The notes under the pieces are model-generated. The model made no database searches. It saw only the letters and a program-made list of their open reading frames with translations, and was not told where the DNA came from. The position numbers and the translations under genes are program-made. From positions 124,001 to 188,000 of the forward strand of contig NZ_LQPP01000013.1 of the NCBI RefSeq assembly GCF_002102345.1: a stretch of DNA of 64,000 nt, written 5' to 3'. Positions 44,929-53,205 of this stretch are shown in pieces (position 1 is the stretch's first letter; the number at the start of each line of letters is the position of its first letter). Origin of the DNA: Mycolicibacterium peregrinum (GTDB taxonomy: Bacteria; Actinomycetota; Actinomycetes; Mycobacteriales; Mycobacteriaceae).

Positions 44929-45939
44929 GTGACACAAGATACTTCTGAGACATGCCCGGTGACCAGCGGTTCCGATGCGATGGCGGCGGGTTGCCCGGCC
45001 GCGCCGGGCGGGTACGAGGCACCGCCGATACCCCTCGGGCCGGATTCGCTGACGTGGAAGTACTTCGGTGACTGGCGCGGCATGCTGCAGGGTCCGTGGG
45101 CCGGTTCGATGCAGAACATGCATCCGCAACTCGGTGCGGCCGTCGAGGAACACTCGATCTTCTTTCAGGAGCGCTGGCCCCGCCTGCTGCGCTCCCTGTA
45201 CCCGATCGGTGGCGTCGTGTTCGACGGCGATCGGGCGCCGCAGACCGGCGCCGAGGTGCGCGACTACCACGTCAACATCAAAGGCGTGGACGCTCAGGGG
45301 CGCCGCTATCACGCGTTGAACCCCGAGGTCTTCTACTGGGCGCATTCGACGTTCTTCGTCGGCACGATCATCGTTGCCGACCGGCTCGCGGGCGGGATCT
45401 CCGAGGCCGAGAAGCGGCAGCTCTTCGAAGAGCACAAGCAGTGGTACTCGATGTACGGGATGAGCATGCGCCCCGTACCGGAGACCTGGGAGGACTTCCA
45501 GGTCTACTGGGAACACATGTGCCGCAACGTGTTGGAGAACAACACCGCAGCCCGTGAGGTCTTGGATCTGTCCGAGCTGCCCAAGCCGCCGTTCGCGTCG
45601 AAGATGCCCGACTGGATGTGGGCGCTGCAGCGCAAGTACGTGGTGCACCCGCTGTTCGTCTGGTTCACCGTCGGTCTGTATCACCCGGCGGTGCGCGAAC
45701 TGATGGGCTACACCTGGTCGGAGCGCGACGAGAAAGTACATCGCCTGTTGGGCAAGGTGATTGGCAAGGTGTTCGCAGTGGTGCCGCGTCGGCGCCGCAT
45801 GCATCCGCGGGCGCGCACCGCATGGGACCGCGTCACCGGCCGTCTCCCGGCGGACGCACCGCTGGTGCACACCCCCGCCCGCAACCTGCCGCCAATCGGC
45901 CACCGCGACAACGGGATGCATTACTGCCCGAAGGTCTGA
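44929..45939 (+). CDS. MpaB-family (DUF2236) oxygenase-like protein
   Basis: 336 residues from GTG 44929; an upstream ATG at 44866 would give 357, but would run through two palindromes. Family features are LGPDSLTWKYFGDWRGMLQGPWAGSMQNMHPQLGAAVEEHS, ALNPEVFYWAHSTFFVGTIIVADRL with the conserved His, and EEHKQWYSMYGMSMRPVP. MpaB-type proteins are heme-linked oxygenases including rubber oxygenase relatives; mycobacteria have many. Divergent from its likely TetR repressor. Confidence 0.82.
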   Translation: MTQDTSETCPVTSGSDAMAAGCPAAPGGYEAPPIPLGPDSLTWKYFGDWRGMLQGPWAGSMQNMHPQLGAAVEEHSIFFQERWPRLLRSLYPIGGVVFDGDRAPQTGAEVRDYHVNIKGVDAQGRRYHALNPEVFYWAHSTFFVGTIIVADRLAGGISEAEKRQLFEEHKQWYSMYGMSMRPVPETWEDFQVYWEHMCRNVLENNTAAREVLDLSELPKPPFASKMPDWMWALQRKYVVHPLFVWFTVGLYHPAVRELMGYTWSERDEKVHRLLGKVIGKVFAVVPRRRRMHPRARTAWDRVTGRLPADAPLVHTPARNLPPIGHRDNGMHYCPKV

Positions 45940-45949
45940 GCGGGCCGCC

Positions 45950-46306
45950 TCAGCGCCCGACGAACGGGGCGTACTGTGGGCAGTAGACCTTGACCGCACC
46001 CCGGACCAGGTTGGCGGCCTGGTGCTTGTCGATGCCCGCCTGATTCATCAGCTGGCTGATCACTCCACGCACCGTGCGGGCGGGCTCGATCTTGCCCTTC
46101 GTCAGCGCGTCGCAGACGCCCCGACCGACCTGGCCGGCCTCCTCGGCGGACGTGGTGGGAATTTTCAGATCGTTGACGATGGTGAAGAACTGGTCGTCCT
46201 GAGTGTCCGCGTGGGCCGGCGCGACCCCGAATGCGGCGCTTGCCGCGAGCGCGGCGGCACCGATCGCGGTCGCCATGGCTCGAGTGCGTAGGCGCCGGGA
46301 GAACAT
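45950..46306 (-). CDS. DUF732 secreted protein
   Basis: 118 residues. Signal peptide with cleavage after APAHA, then DUF732 domain: [38 protein letters not shown], with a second Cys near the end ([11 protein letters not shown]) forming a probable disulfide. Small secreted mycobacterial family of unknown function. Converges on the MpaB-type gene with a 10-base gap. Confidence 0.88.
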   Translation of the reverse strand: MFSRRLRTRAMATAIGAAALAASAAFGVAPAHADTQDDQFFTIVNDLKIPTTSAEEAGQVGRGVCDALTKGKIEPARTVRGVISQLMNQAGIDKHQAANLVRGAVKVYCPQYAPFVGR

Positions 46307-46543
46307 GCTGCTGACTCCTTCATGCTGTCGACCCCGACCGTGAACATGATGGCGAAATTTCCCCGAAATGTCGCGATCTTCTTCACGTTGGGCCGTCCTA
46401 CCTCAGTGCACCACGATAAACGGCCCTGGCCCGCGCTGCGCAGGCCGCGTCGACGTCTCGACGTCTCGTGCCGTGAGGCGGCCGTAGCGGTTCGGCTACG
46501 CGCCCGAAATTGGGTGGCAACGACGCCAGGCGAGGCTGGCCCC

Positions 46544-46909
46544 ATGGCGACCATCTATGACCAGATCGGCGGGGGCGAGGCACTCGAGACCGTCGTCGAG
46601 GACTTCTATCGGCGGGTACTCGCGGACGACGAGCTGGCCGGTTTCTTCACCGGAACCAACATGGCCAGGCTCAAGGGCAAGCAGGTCGAATTCTTCGCCG
46701 CGGCACTGGGCGGCCCCGTGCAGTACAGCGGCGCACCGATGCGTCAGGTCCATCAGGGGCGCGGCATCACGATGCATCACTTCAAGTTGGTGGCCGGCCA
46801 CCTCGCCGACAGCCTGGCCGGTGCCGGGGTGTCCGAATCGATCGTGGGCCAGATCATCGCCGCGATTGCTCCGCTGGCGGACGAGATCGCGACCGCGCGG
46901 AGCGCGTAG
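46544..46909 (+). CDS. glbN: Group I truncated hemoglobin (GlbN/trHbN)
   Basis: 121 residues. Globin landmarks are [24 protein letters not shown] with the B10 Tyr, [29 protein letters not shown] in the E helix, and proximal His in [13 protein letters not shown]. Group I truncated hemoglobins detoxify nitric oxide to nitrate. The gene is 237 bases from the divergent DUF732 start. The tRNA cluster follows. Confidence 0.93.
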   Translation: MATIYDQIGGGEALETVVEDFYRRVLADDELAGFFTGTNMARLKGKQVEFFAAALGGPVQYSGAPMRQVHQGRGITMHHFKLVAGHLADSLAGAGVSESIVGQIIAAIAPLADEIATARSA

Positions 46910-46968
46910 TCCGCTGGAGCGCGGAGCGCGTGAACCGCACCGTGACCTACCTTGCGGCGGGTGTGTGG

Positions 46969-47041
46969 TGCCCCCAGTAGGGCTCGAACCTACGACCTGC
47001 GGATTAAAAGTCCGTAGCTCTACCAACTGAGCTATAGGGGC
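46969..47041 (-). tRNA. tRNA-Lys (TTT)
   Basis: 73 nt. Acceptor GCCCCTA pairs with TGGGGGC, discriminator A. The D arm GCTCAGTTGGTAGAGC, anticodon loop ACTTTTAA with anticodon TTT, and T arm GTAGGTTCGAGCCCTAC are all intact. Opposite strand to the other three tRNAs. Confidence 0.96.
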
Positions 47042-47176
47042 GCGAGAAGACAGGGTACAAGATGACCGAAATTGGTGCTGCGACCACCTGGTTTGAAGAT
47101 TTGGGCATCCGTACCCTAAGCTATCGAAGCTCCCAACGAACGAGGTTGATGAGTACCCCGGAGAGATTCGGATTAG

Positions 47177-47249
47177 GCCCCCATCGTCTAGTGGCCTAGG
47201 ACGCCGCCCTTTCACGGCGGTAGCACGGGTTCGAATCCCGTTGGGGGTA
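47177..47249 (+). tRNA. tRNA-Glu (TTC)
   Basis: 73 nt. Acceptor GCCCCCA with TGGGGGT, anticodon stem CCGCC/GGCGG enclosing CTTTCAC (anticodon TTC), T arm CGGGTTCGAATCCCG. CCA is not encoded. Confidence 0.95.
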
Positions 47250-47285
47250 CGCAACGCGGAAACGTGGAGCATGCTGGAAAAGTAA

Positions 47286-47362
47286 GGCCCTGTGGCGCAG
47301 TTGGTTAGCGCGCCGCCCTGTCACGGCGGAGGTCGCGGGTTCGAGTCCCGTCAGGGTCGCCA
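47286..47362 (+). tRNA. tRNA-Asp (GTC), CCA encoded
   Basis: 74 nt plus an encoded CCA (47360-47362). Acceptor GGCCCTG with CAGGGTC, anticodon stem CCGCC/GGCGG enclosing CTGTCAC (anticodon GTC), T arm CGGGTTCGAGTCCCG. Shares the anticodon stem sequence with the adjacent tRNA-Glu. Confidence 0.96.
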
Positions 47363-47401
47363 TCACGGCGAGGCACTTCGGTCTAAGGCCGACGGCCTTC
47401 C

Positions 47402-47475
47402 GGCCAGGTAGCTCAGTTGGTACGAGCGTCCGCCTGAAAAGCGGAAGGTCGCCGGTTCGATCCCGGCCCTGGCCA
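47402..47475 (+). tRNA. tRNA-Phe (GAA)
   Basis: 74 nt. Acceptor GGCCAGG with CCTGGCC, discriminator A, anticodon stem TCCGC/GCGGA enclosing CTGAAAA (anticodon GAA), T arm CCGGTTCGATCCCGG. Last of the cluster, followed at once by a terminator. Confidence 0.96.
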
Positions 47476-47484
47476 CTGAGAGAA

Positions 47485-47508
47485 CCCGCTACTTGTAGCG
47501 GGCTTTCT
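47485..47508 (+). terminator. Intrinsic terminator after the tRNA cluster
   Basis: Stem CCCGCTAC (47485-47492) and GTAGCGGG (47495-47502) with a two-base TT between the arms, so a few inner pairs open to form the loop. It is followed by CTTTCT. Ends the Glu-Asp-Phe transcript. Confidence 0.8.
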
Positions 47509-47612
47509 GCATTCTGGGGACGTTCCGGCATGAGCGCATATTTGGTACAGCCGCCGCCTATCGACGGGTCCGCAAGGGTGTGCCCGTGGCGGGCAACCAA
47601 GTTCCCGGGTCT

Positions 47613-48119
47613 TCACGTCAGCCGCGGCGCCAGTGCTCGGCTCCACACCTCTCGCGCGGCGACGCCGAGGAGCACCAGGAGGAACACGAGCAGCGGCGGA
47701 AGATCGAGCTGACCTCCGCCGAGGAACCCCGCCCGTTCGTAGAGCGCGGTGAGGATGATCGCCGCGCCGATTACCGGAGCGAGCACGGTCCCCGCACCCA
47801 ACAGCCACCGCCGCCCGAGAACGGCTTCGACGAGCGCCGCGATCACGGTGACGGCCAAGGCGGCCACCGAGACGGTCACGATGATGTTCGCGCTGTAGAA
47901 CGGGTCGGCCAAGGCCGACGGCGGCTGGTCGGTCAACGGTTCATAGGCGGTCCAGCCGTAGTCGGCTTGGCCCAGGCCGGACCCGAAAATGGAATCGGCG
48001 CTGTAGTCGGCGTAGCGCCGCGGGATCCCGCCGCCCATCGTCAATCCCAGCTCCGACATCAGCCGAGCGACAACGAACACCCACCAGCTCACATGGCCGA
48101 CGACCTTGGCAACACCCAC
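47613..48119 (-). CDS. Membrane protein of unknown function
   Basis: 168 residues from GTG at 48119 (VGVAKVVGHVSWWVFVVARL). Four hydrophobic helices, with a polar loop (GGGIPRRYADYSADSIFGSGLGQADYGWTAYEPLTDQPPSA) after the first. Conserved shape of a small actinobacterial membrane protein; no known motif. Second of two minus-strand membrane genes right after the tRNA cluster. Confidence 0.65.
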   Translation of the reverse strand: MGVAKVVGHVSWWVFVVARLMSELGLTMGGGIPRRYADYSADSIFGSGLGQADYGWTAYEPLTDQPPSALADPFYSANIIVTVSVAALAVTVIAALVEAVLGRRWLLGAGTVLAPVIGAAIILTALYERAGFLGGGQLDLPPLLVFLLVLLGVAAREVWSRALAPRLT

Positions 48120-48187
48120 ATGGCGGAGTCTATCTACCCCACAACCGAAGTCGGTGGCGCAGCAAATAGACGGGCCGTGCCTCCGCA

Positions 48188-48496
48188 TCACCAGGCAAGC
48201 TGCAACGTGAAGAGCGACAGCAGCGCGAACGGCGCAGAGGCCACGAGCACCAGCACGATCGGGATGATCGCGCGGCCGGTGAGCACGGACACCCATGCAC
48301 CCAGGGCGGCGACGATGCTCCCGACGGCAGCGGCTCGGACACCTGCCATGTCGGCCCCAGGCGGCACGACGCCATTCTCGAACTTCGACGCCATGTTCGT
48401 GTCGGAAAGCACGGTGAACGCCAGCACGTATGCGATGACCATCGCCACAATGCCGATCATCGACAGTGCAGGGTTGCGGCGCAGTTCGCGGCTCAT
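48188..48496 (-). CDS. Small membrane protein of unknown function
   Basis: 102 residues from ATG at 48496 (GTG 48514 possible). Three hydrophobic segments (ALSMIGIVAMVIAYVLAFTVL, RAAAVGSIVAALGAWVSVL, IPIVLVLVASAPFALLSLF) and a short polar loop VVPPGADMAG. No family recognised. 68 bases upstream of the next membrane gene. Confidence 0.6.
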   Translation of the reverse strand: MSRELRRNPALSMIGIVAMVIAYVLAFTVLSDTNMASKFENGVVPPGADMAGVRAAAVGSIVAALGAWVSVLTGRAIIPIVLVLVASAPFALLSLFTLQLAW

Positions 48497-48552
48497 GGCA
48501 CCATCGTTGGCCACACGGCCCGCGGCCGGATCAGTAGAACTACGTGGACACG

Positions 48553-49044
48553 TCAGTCGATGAGGCCCACGAGTGCGGGATCGGCGAACAGCGCCGGCGG
48601 GATCCCCAGAACCTGCTTGGGGCGGACTCGCAGCACGATCAGTGCACCGGCCAGGCGGACCGAGATGATGTTGCTGCGGCTGATGACGAGAGTGGACGCC
48701 GGGGTGTCGATACGGATTCGGGTTTCATCACCGCCGGCGGCCCATCGCGAACCGGTGCGCAGAACTCGTCGGTTCGGGATGTAGGCGCACACCAGACTCA
48801 CCAAGACTGCGAACGCCGCGTACACCGCAGCTGCCCCCGCGAATATGACGGACCCGACTAGCCACCCGCTGCCGTTGACGACACACACTGTCGCGGCGAT
48901 CGCCGCGACCACCGTCGTGAATGTCAGCAGCCGTTTCCACAGCGCGGGTTGCCGCAGAATCGAAAGGGTTGCCCGGCGCGCGTCGCCGGGCTGAGCGGTC
49001 CACTCCGTGGTGGCCTTGGGGATCTGATCCACGCTGCCGGTCAC
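48553..49044 (-). CDS. Two-helix membrane protein (PH-like tail)
   Basis: 163 residues from GTG at 49044. Two transmembrane helices in the first half (LLTFTTVVAAIAATVCVV, GSVIFAGAAAVYAAFAVLVSLVCAY) followed by a beta-rich soluble C-terminal part (DETRIRIDTPASTLVISRSNIISVRLAGALIVLRVRP), which resembles YcxB or bacterial PH-like domains. Function unknown. Divergent from the DUF2200 gene. Confidence 0.6.
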   Translation of the reverse strand: MTGSVDQIPKATTEWTAQPGDARRATLSILRQPALWKRLLTFTTVVAAIAATVCVVNGSGWLVGSVIFAGAAAVYAAFAVLVSLVCAYIPNRRVLRTGSRWAAGGDETRIRIDTPASTLVISRSNIISVRLAGALIVLRVRPKQVLGIPPALFADPALVGLID

Positions 49045-49096
49045 GACAGCAGTCTGGCACGGCGCGAGGGACGCCACCGCGCCGTAGCCTCGATGC

Positions 49097-49444
49097 ATGG
49101 AGCACCGGATCTTCGGCACCGCCGTTGCCGCGGTGTACCCGCACTACCTGGCGAAGATGCAGCGCAAGGGCCGTACACAGGCCGAACTCGATGAGGCGAT
49201 CTGCTGGCTGACCGGGTTCGACGAGACGGCTCTGCGGGGCCATCTCGATGCCGAGACCTCGTTCTCGGAGTTCTTTGCCGACGCCTCTCTGAACCCGAAC
49301 GCCTCGCTCATCACAGGTGTCGTCTGCGGGGTGAAAGTGCAGGAGATCGAGGACCCGCTGATGCGAAAGATCCGCTACCTCGACAAGCTGGTCGACGAGC
49401 TCGCGCGCGGCAAGCCCATGAACAAGGTGCTGCGCACGGCGTAG
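49097..49444 (+). CDS. DUF2200 protein
   Basis: 115 residues. Starts HRIFGTAVAAVYPHYLAKMQRKGRTQAELDEAICWLTGFDE, continues ETSFSEFFADASLNPNASLITGVVCGVKVQEIEDPLMRKIRYLDKLVDELARGKPMNKVLR; the RIRYLDKLVDELAKG-type ending and whole length match DUF2200. Found sporadically across bacteria, unknown function. Accessory-region gene. Confidence 0.88.
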   Translation: MEHRIFGTAVAAVYPHYLAKMQRKGRTQAELDEAICWLTGFDETALRGHLDAETSFSEFFADASLNPNASLITGVVCGVKVQEIEDPLMRKIRYLDKLVDELARGKPMNKVLRTA

Positions 49445-49570
49445 TCGGGATCCCCAAGCGGTGGACTACTCCCGCACCCAGATCGCGTGATCCCAGTTTG
49501 GGACGATCAGCTCGGCCTGAGGAGCGGCTTCGCTCTCGCCGTTCTTCGACCGCCGGCAAACCGTCTCCTG

Positions 49571-49783
49571 TCAACGCTGCGGCTCCCACGGCCACGTGCC
49601 TTCCCTGAGACGCCAGCGGACGAACGTGATCGCGAACGCGATCACCGAAAACGTCAGCGCCACGATCCAATCCATGCCGAAGGAGAGCAACGCGAGAAAG
49701 ATCACGAGCGGCGCGACGACCAGCAGGACGAAGCGGACCACGCGAACACGTCGTTGGCGAACAGCTTCGAAATCTTCGGCCAT
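49571..49783 (-). CDS. Small two-helix membrane protein
   Basis: 70 residues from ATG at 49783. A basic N-terminus (AEDFEAVRQRRVRVVRF) then two hydrophobic helices (VLLVVAPLVIFLALLSFG, WIVALTFSVIAFAITFVRW) and a polar C-terminus WPWEPQR. No family recognised. The 126 bases between it and DUF2200 show no further gene. Confidence 0.6.
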   Translation of the reverse strand: MAEDFEAVRQRRVRVVRFVLLVVAPLVIFLALLSFGMDWIVALTFSVIAFAITFVRWRLREGTWPWEPQR

Positions 49784-49921
49784 GTCTGGAACCCTACTGG
49801 GGCCGAACCCAGCCGCACCGCACCAACTTGTCGGGAGCCAGCAGGTCGAACCGTCTGTGGGCGAGGCCAGGTGTCGTAGGGTCGGTCGCATCGACAGCGC
49901 AGGTTGCGCTATGGGGGTGAC

Positions 49922-50377
49922 ATGCGAGCGGAACTGAATCCAGCGATCGATGACCGTTGGGCGCCCGCGCTGGCCGAGGCGTACCGAGCACTCGAGGAGG
50001 GACACGCGCCGGCGGATGTCGCGGCAGGTCTTGCCCCGATGGGTGTTGTCGTCACGCCGGAGTGGCTCGATGGTGCCTTCGGTTCGGTGTCGCCGGTGGA
50101 AGCGGCGGTTGATGCGTACGTCGCCGCACACGCCGAGGAGATCGCAGCACTGGATCCGTCACGCGAGGACTTGATCGAGATGGTGCGCGAGATCCTCACC
50201 CCGCGCAGCGGGCAAGAGCTGTGGACGGACTGGTGGCTCGCCGTATTCGGGGCCCATGTCCCTCATCCGCGACCGAGTGACCTGATCTTCAACCCGCCCA
50301 CCGACGTCTTACCGGAGGATTGGTCACCTTCGCGGATCGTCGATGAGGCCCTCGCCTATCGACCGTTCGTGCTCTGA
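49922..50377 (+). CDS. Hypothetical acidic protein
   Basis: 151 residues from ATG at 49922, with GGGGG six bases upstream. Net acidic, mostly helical, Trp-rich in the second half (GQELWTDWWLAVFGAHVPHPRPSDLIFNPP). No signal peptide or membrane segment. I do not recognise the family. Converges on the L,D-transpeptidase gene with an 11-base gap. Confidence 0.6.
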   Translation: MRAELNPAIDDRWAPALAEAYRALEEGHAPADVAAGLAPMGVVVTPEWLDGAFGSVSPVEAAVDAYVAAHAEEIAALDPSREDLIEMVREILTPRSGQELWTDWWLAVFGAHVPHPRPSDLIFNPPTDVLPEDWSPSRIVDEALAYRPFVL

Positions 50378-50388
50378 TTCCTCCGGAC

Positions 50389-51207
50389 TCAGATCTGCCA
50401 GTCGTTGGAGCCGTCGTACCGGGTGTAGGTGCCGGTCGAGTTCTGAACGATGATGGGATCGCCGGGGCGGACGGTGTCGAAGAACCACCGCGCGTTCGAC
50501 GGGCTGATGTTGATGCAGCCGTGACTGACGTTGCGCTTGCCTTGATCGGCCACAGACCATGGGGCGCTGTGGACGAAGTCGCCGCTGTCGTCGAACCGGA
50601 CGGCCAGATCGACGTCCAGCTTGTATCCGTTCGGCGAGTTGACCGGAACACCGTAGGTCGACGAATCCATCACCACCGAGGGCAGCTTCTCCTGGACGTA
50701 GAAGGTGCCGTTCGGAGTCTGGTGGCCGCCGGATGCCATGCCCATCGACATCGGGATGGTTTTCTCCACGGTCCCGTTGCGGGTGACGGTCAGTTGGTGG
50801 GTGGCGTCGTTGGCCGTGGCCACCAACGCGTCCCCGATGTTGAAGTTGGACACCGTGCCGCCGGCGTCGACGGTGACCGTGGTGTGGGCGGGCCAGAAGC
50901 TCAGCGGACGCCAGCGCAGCTGCGTGGGCGTGATCCAGTAGAACTTGCCGGGGACTTCCGGGACCGACGAGATGTGGATGGCGTTCTCGGTGGCACCGGC
51001 ATCGTCGACGGGGCCCGGGAAGTTGATGATGACCGGCTGGGCCACCCCGACGGTCGCGCCATCGGCCGGTACGAGCCTCGGCGGCTCGAACGGAGCCGGA
51101 TCTGCCTGCGCGGCACCGGCGCCCAACATCAACGCACAGCCCACCATCGAAGCCGCTCCGGCCGCCCTCAAGGCGCCGAAAAGTCTTCCCCTCATCCAGT
51201 CACTCAT
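50389..51207 (-). CDS. L,D-transpeptidase (YkuD domain, LdtMt-like)
   Basis: 272 residues. Signal peptide ending AGAAQA, then an Ig-like domain ([34 protein letters not shown]) and a YkuD catalytic domain with HSAPW and the active-site [17 protein letters not shown] (Cys near residue 230). It makes 3-3 crosslinks in peptidoglycan, the main linkage of mycobacterial walls. About 40 bases downstream of the MNIO operon, same strand. Confidence 0.9.
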   Translation of the reverse strand: MSDWMRGRLFGALRAAGAASMVGCALMLGAGAAQADPAPFEPPRLVPADGATVGVAQPVIINFPGPVDDAGATENAIHISSVPEVPGKFYWITPTQLRWRPLSFWPAHTTVTVDAGGTVSNFNIGDALVATANDATHQLTVTRNGTVEKTIPMSMGMASGGHQTPNGTFYVQEKLPSVVMDSSTYGVPVNSPNGYKLDVDLAVRFDDSGDFVHSAPWSVADQGKRNVSHGCINISPSNARWFFDTVRPGDPIIVQNSTGTYTRYDGSNDWQI

Positions 51208-51245
51208 CGGACCATCGTGTCACGCTGCCCGGACTGTCCGGTATT

Positions 51246-51428
51246 TCAGCGTCGCACCGACCACCACCGGCGCCGCCGAGGGGTGGCGACCGAGTGCGCG
51301 TCGCGTTTGTGACGACACACTTCGCCTGCCGCGGCCACGGCCGCCGGGTCGAAGCCGGGCGGTACCGGGCCATCGGCGACCAATGCCCGAACCAGGGCTT
51401 CCTGCCGCTGAGCCAGGGTGTCGCTCAT
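51246..51428 (-). CDS. SCO6045-like small partner of the DUF692 enzyme
   Basis: 60 residues from ATG at 51428, which overlaps the DUF692 stop as ATGA. The sequence SDTLAQRQEALVRALVADGPVPPGFDPAAVAAAGEVC followed by a basic C-terminus resembles the C-terminal domain of SCO6045-type proteins, DUF2063-like partners found beside DUF692 enzymes. In other MNIO systems a partner protein delivers the substrate; here a shortened version could play that part. Third gene of the operon. Confidence 0.6.
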   Translation of the reverse strand: MSDTLAQRQEALVRALVADGPVPPGFDPAAVAAAGEVCRHKRDAHSVATPRRRRWWSVRR

Positions 51429-52291
51429 GCCCATGCCTTTCGAGCGCGCGAGGTGATCGGTGCCGCCCCCGCGGCAGTGGCGATCGCGTCCAGTTCGTCG
51501 AGCAGTTCCGCCGCCGGCGGGTACCGTCCGTCGCGCTCGAGCATGAACGGGGTGTCCACCCGCTCACGCAGCGCGGTGACCAGGTCCAGCACCTCCGGTG
51601 GCGTCCGATCGGTGTGGGTGTCGTGATAGAAGTCGTCACCCTGGCGGCCACCCGCGACGTGGCTGTAGGCAACCCGCTCGACGGGGAGCCGGGCGAGCTC
51701 GCGTTGCGGGTCGAGGCCCCGATTCCGGGCATTGGCATAGACATTCGCCACGTCGAGCACCAGTAGCACGTCAGTGCGCTCCACCAGCTCGGTGAGGAAC
51801 TCCGACTCGCTGAGGTCCGACTCCGGCCACTCCACGAACGAGGCGATGTTCTCCACCGCCAGTGGTACGGGCAGCTGTGCGGAGGTGCGGATGATGTTGT
51901 GCACCAATACATCCAGTGCCTCCCGGGTGCGGGGCACCGGCAGTAGGTGCCCCGCCTCGATCCCACCGGCCCGCACGAAGGCGATGTGCTCGCTGACCAA
52001 AGGGGATCCCAATGCCTCGGCGCAGGCCGCCAACCGACGGACCCGGGCCGGCTGCACCGGTTCCACACCGCCCAGGGACAGCGCGACCCCGTGTGGGATC
52101 ACCGGGACCCCGGCGGCCGCGAGCCCGGCGAGCATCGGATCGGGCCGGGCCCGGCGGCGCCGTATCGGCACCGCCTCGGCGATCACCTCGCAGAAGCCGG
52201 GCGTGAGGTCGGCTATCAGCCCGGCGATCTCACGGCGCCACCCCAACCCCACGTCGCCCAGCGCGGGCACGGTGCGGGTCGCGGTCGTCAT
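51425..52291 (-). CDS. DUF692 / MNIO-family multinuclear iron oxidative enzyme
   Basis: 288 residues from ATG at 52291. TIM-barrel DUF692 motifs: LGWRREIAGLI at the start, HGVALSLGG, SEHIAF (His/Glu), LAVENIASF (Glu), LVLDVANVYANARNRG (Asp/Asn), AYSHVAGG (His) and FYHDTHTDRTPP (Asp/His), the usual metal-binding set. Characterised members (methanobactin, TglH, bufferin enzymes) oxidatively modify cysteines or other residues of small peptides. ATG overlaps the upstream gene stop (ATGA); its own stop overlaps the partner ATG. The candidate substrate is the Cys-rich tail upstream. Confidence 0.85.
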   Translation of the reverse strand: MTTATRTVPALGDVGLGWRREIAGLIADLTPGFCEVIAEAVPIRRRRARPDPMLAGLAAAGVPVIPHGVALSLGGVEPVQPARVRRLAACAEALGSPLVSEHIAFVRAGGIEAGHLLPVPRTREALDVLVHNIIRTSAQLPVPLAVENIASFVEWPESDLSESEFLTELVERTDVLLVLDVANVYANARNRGLDPQRELARLPVERVAYSHVAGGRQGDDFYHDTHTDRTPPEVLDLVTALRERVDTPFMLERDGRYPPAAELLDELDAIATAAGAAPITSRARKAWA

Positions 52292-53205
52292 CCGCCGCAC
52301 CCTCCGCAGCCGCCGCACCCACCACATCCACTTCCGCAACCACCCCCGCCGCCGTCGCCGCCGCAGGAGGCGCCGCAGCCGCCACCGTCAGCGCCGCCGG
52401 AGGAATCCCCGGCCAGTTGCACCGAACTGGAGTAGTCGGAGTCCACCGCCCACAGCGCTGCGGTGCCGAACAACGCCACCGAAAGGGCCACCGCTGCCGG
52501 CCCATACGTTTCGTACGCTGGGCGTTCGGCCGGGTTGAGGTAGGCCAGGCGGCCCTGCTCGGCAGCCAACCGTTGCCGGCCGGCGCGGGTCAGCCGGCCC
52601 ACCGTGAGCAGCCGGGGCAGCACGAAAGCGCTGTAGAAGACCGTCGCCAGGATCAGGGCCACCAACGGCACCACGTAGCTCGGCTGGTCTTCGGCATCGG
52701 TCGCGAGGTACACGCAGTAGCCGATGCCGATCGCCAGCACGGGAAACGACGGTGCCGCGCCCCACCGCATCCGGGTCCGCTCGGACTGGCTGCGGAGCAG
52801 ACCACGTTCGGCCAGCTTTTGTTCGAGCGCGGCCAGATCGGCCTGGGAATCGGTGAACAGGCCCGGCACGGTGTGCCCCGGATCGGCGGCGACCCGCGCG
52901 AGGGTCTGTTCGGTGAATCGGTCGTCCTCCGGGCCGGGCGGCACCGCGTGGTCCACTCGCCCGTCGCCGGTGATTCGTCCACTGGCGCGCAGTCCGGCGA
53001 GGGCGGCGACCACCGGTGCGACCTCCGATCGCAGCAGTGCGAGCTCGGTCGGGCTGATCGGTTCCTGGCTTGCCGGTCGTTGCGGGGCAGTGGCGGCCCG
53101 CCAGAGAACCGCGAAGACTGCCGCTGCGACCAGTGCGGCCAGGTACCACTTCGACTCTGGGGTCATGGCTGACGCGTAGAAATCAAGCACTTCGTGGATC
53201 GACAT
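52288..53205 (-). CDS. TIGR04222-type membrane protein with Cys/Gly-rich tail (candidate precursor)
   Basis: 305 residues from ATG at 53205, with AGGAGG eight bases upstream; the GTG at 53214 sits on the ribosome site and is rejected. Membrane helices occur near residues 23-40 (WYLAALVAAAVFAVLWRAA), in the middle (FPVLAIGIGYCVYLA, VVPLVALILATVFYSAFVLP), and near the end (AAVALSVALFGTAALWAV). The last 38 residues (268-305) are almost only Gly and Cys with seven cysteines in CGGCGG-type spacing. That tail resembles modified Cys-rich precursor peptides. First gene of the three-gene coupled operon. Confidence 0.78.
   Translation of the reverse strand: MSIHEVLDFYASAMTPESKWYLAALVAAAVFAVLWRAATAPQRPASQEPISPTELALLRSEVAPVVAALAGLRASGRITGDGRVDHAVPPGPEDDRFTEQTLARVAADPGHTVPGLFTDSQADLAALEQKLAERGLLRSQSERTRMRWGAAPSFPVLAIGIGYCVYLATDAEDQPSYVVPLVALILATVFYSAFVLPRLLTVGRLTRAGRQRLAAEQGRLAYLNPAERPAYETYGPAAVALSVALFGTAALWAVDSDYSSSVQLAGDSSGGADGGGCGASCGGDGGGGGCGSGCGGCGGCGGCGG

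Noticed and set aside
46440..46475. Short direct repeat GTCGACGTCTCGACGTCTCG before glbN
   Set aside because: Too short, and consistent with chance in GC-rich DNA; no link to a known regulator.
47402..47475. tRNA-Phe as attachment site of an integrated element
   Set aside because: No integrase, no repeat of the tRNA 3' end downstream, and a normal terminator follows.
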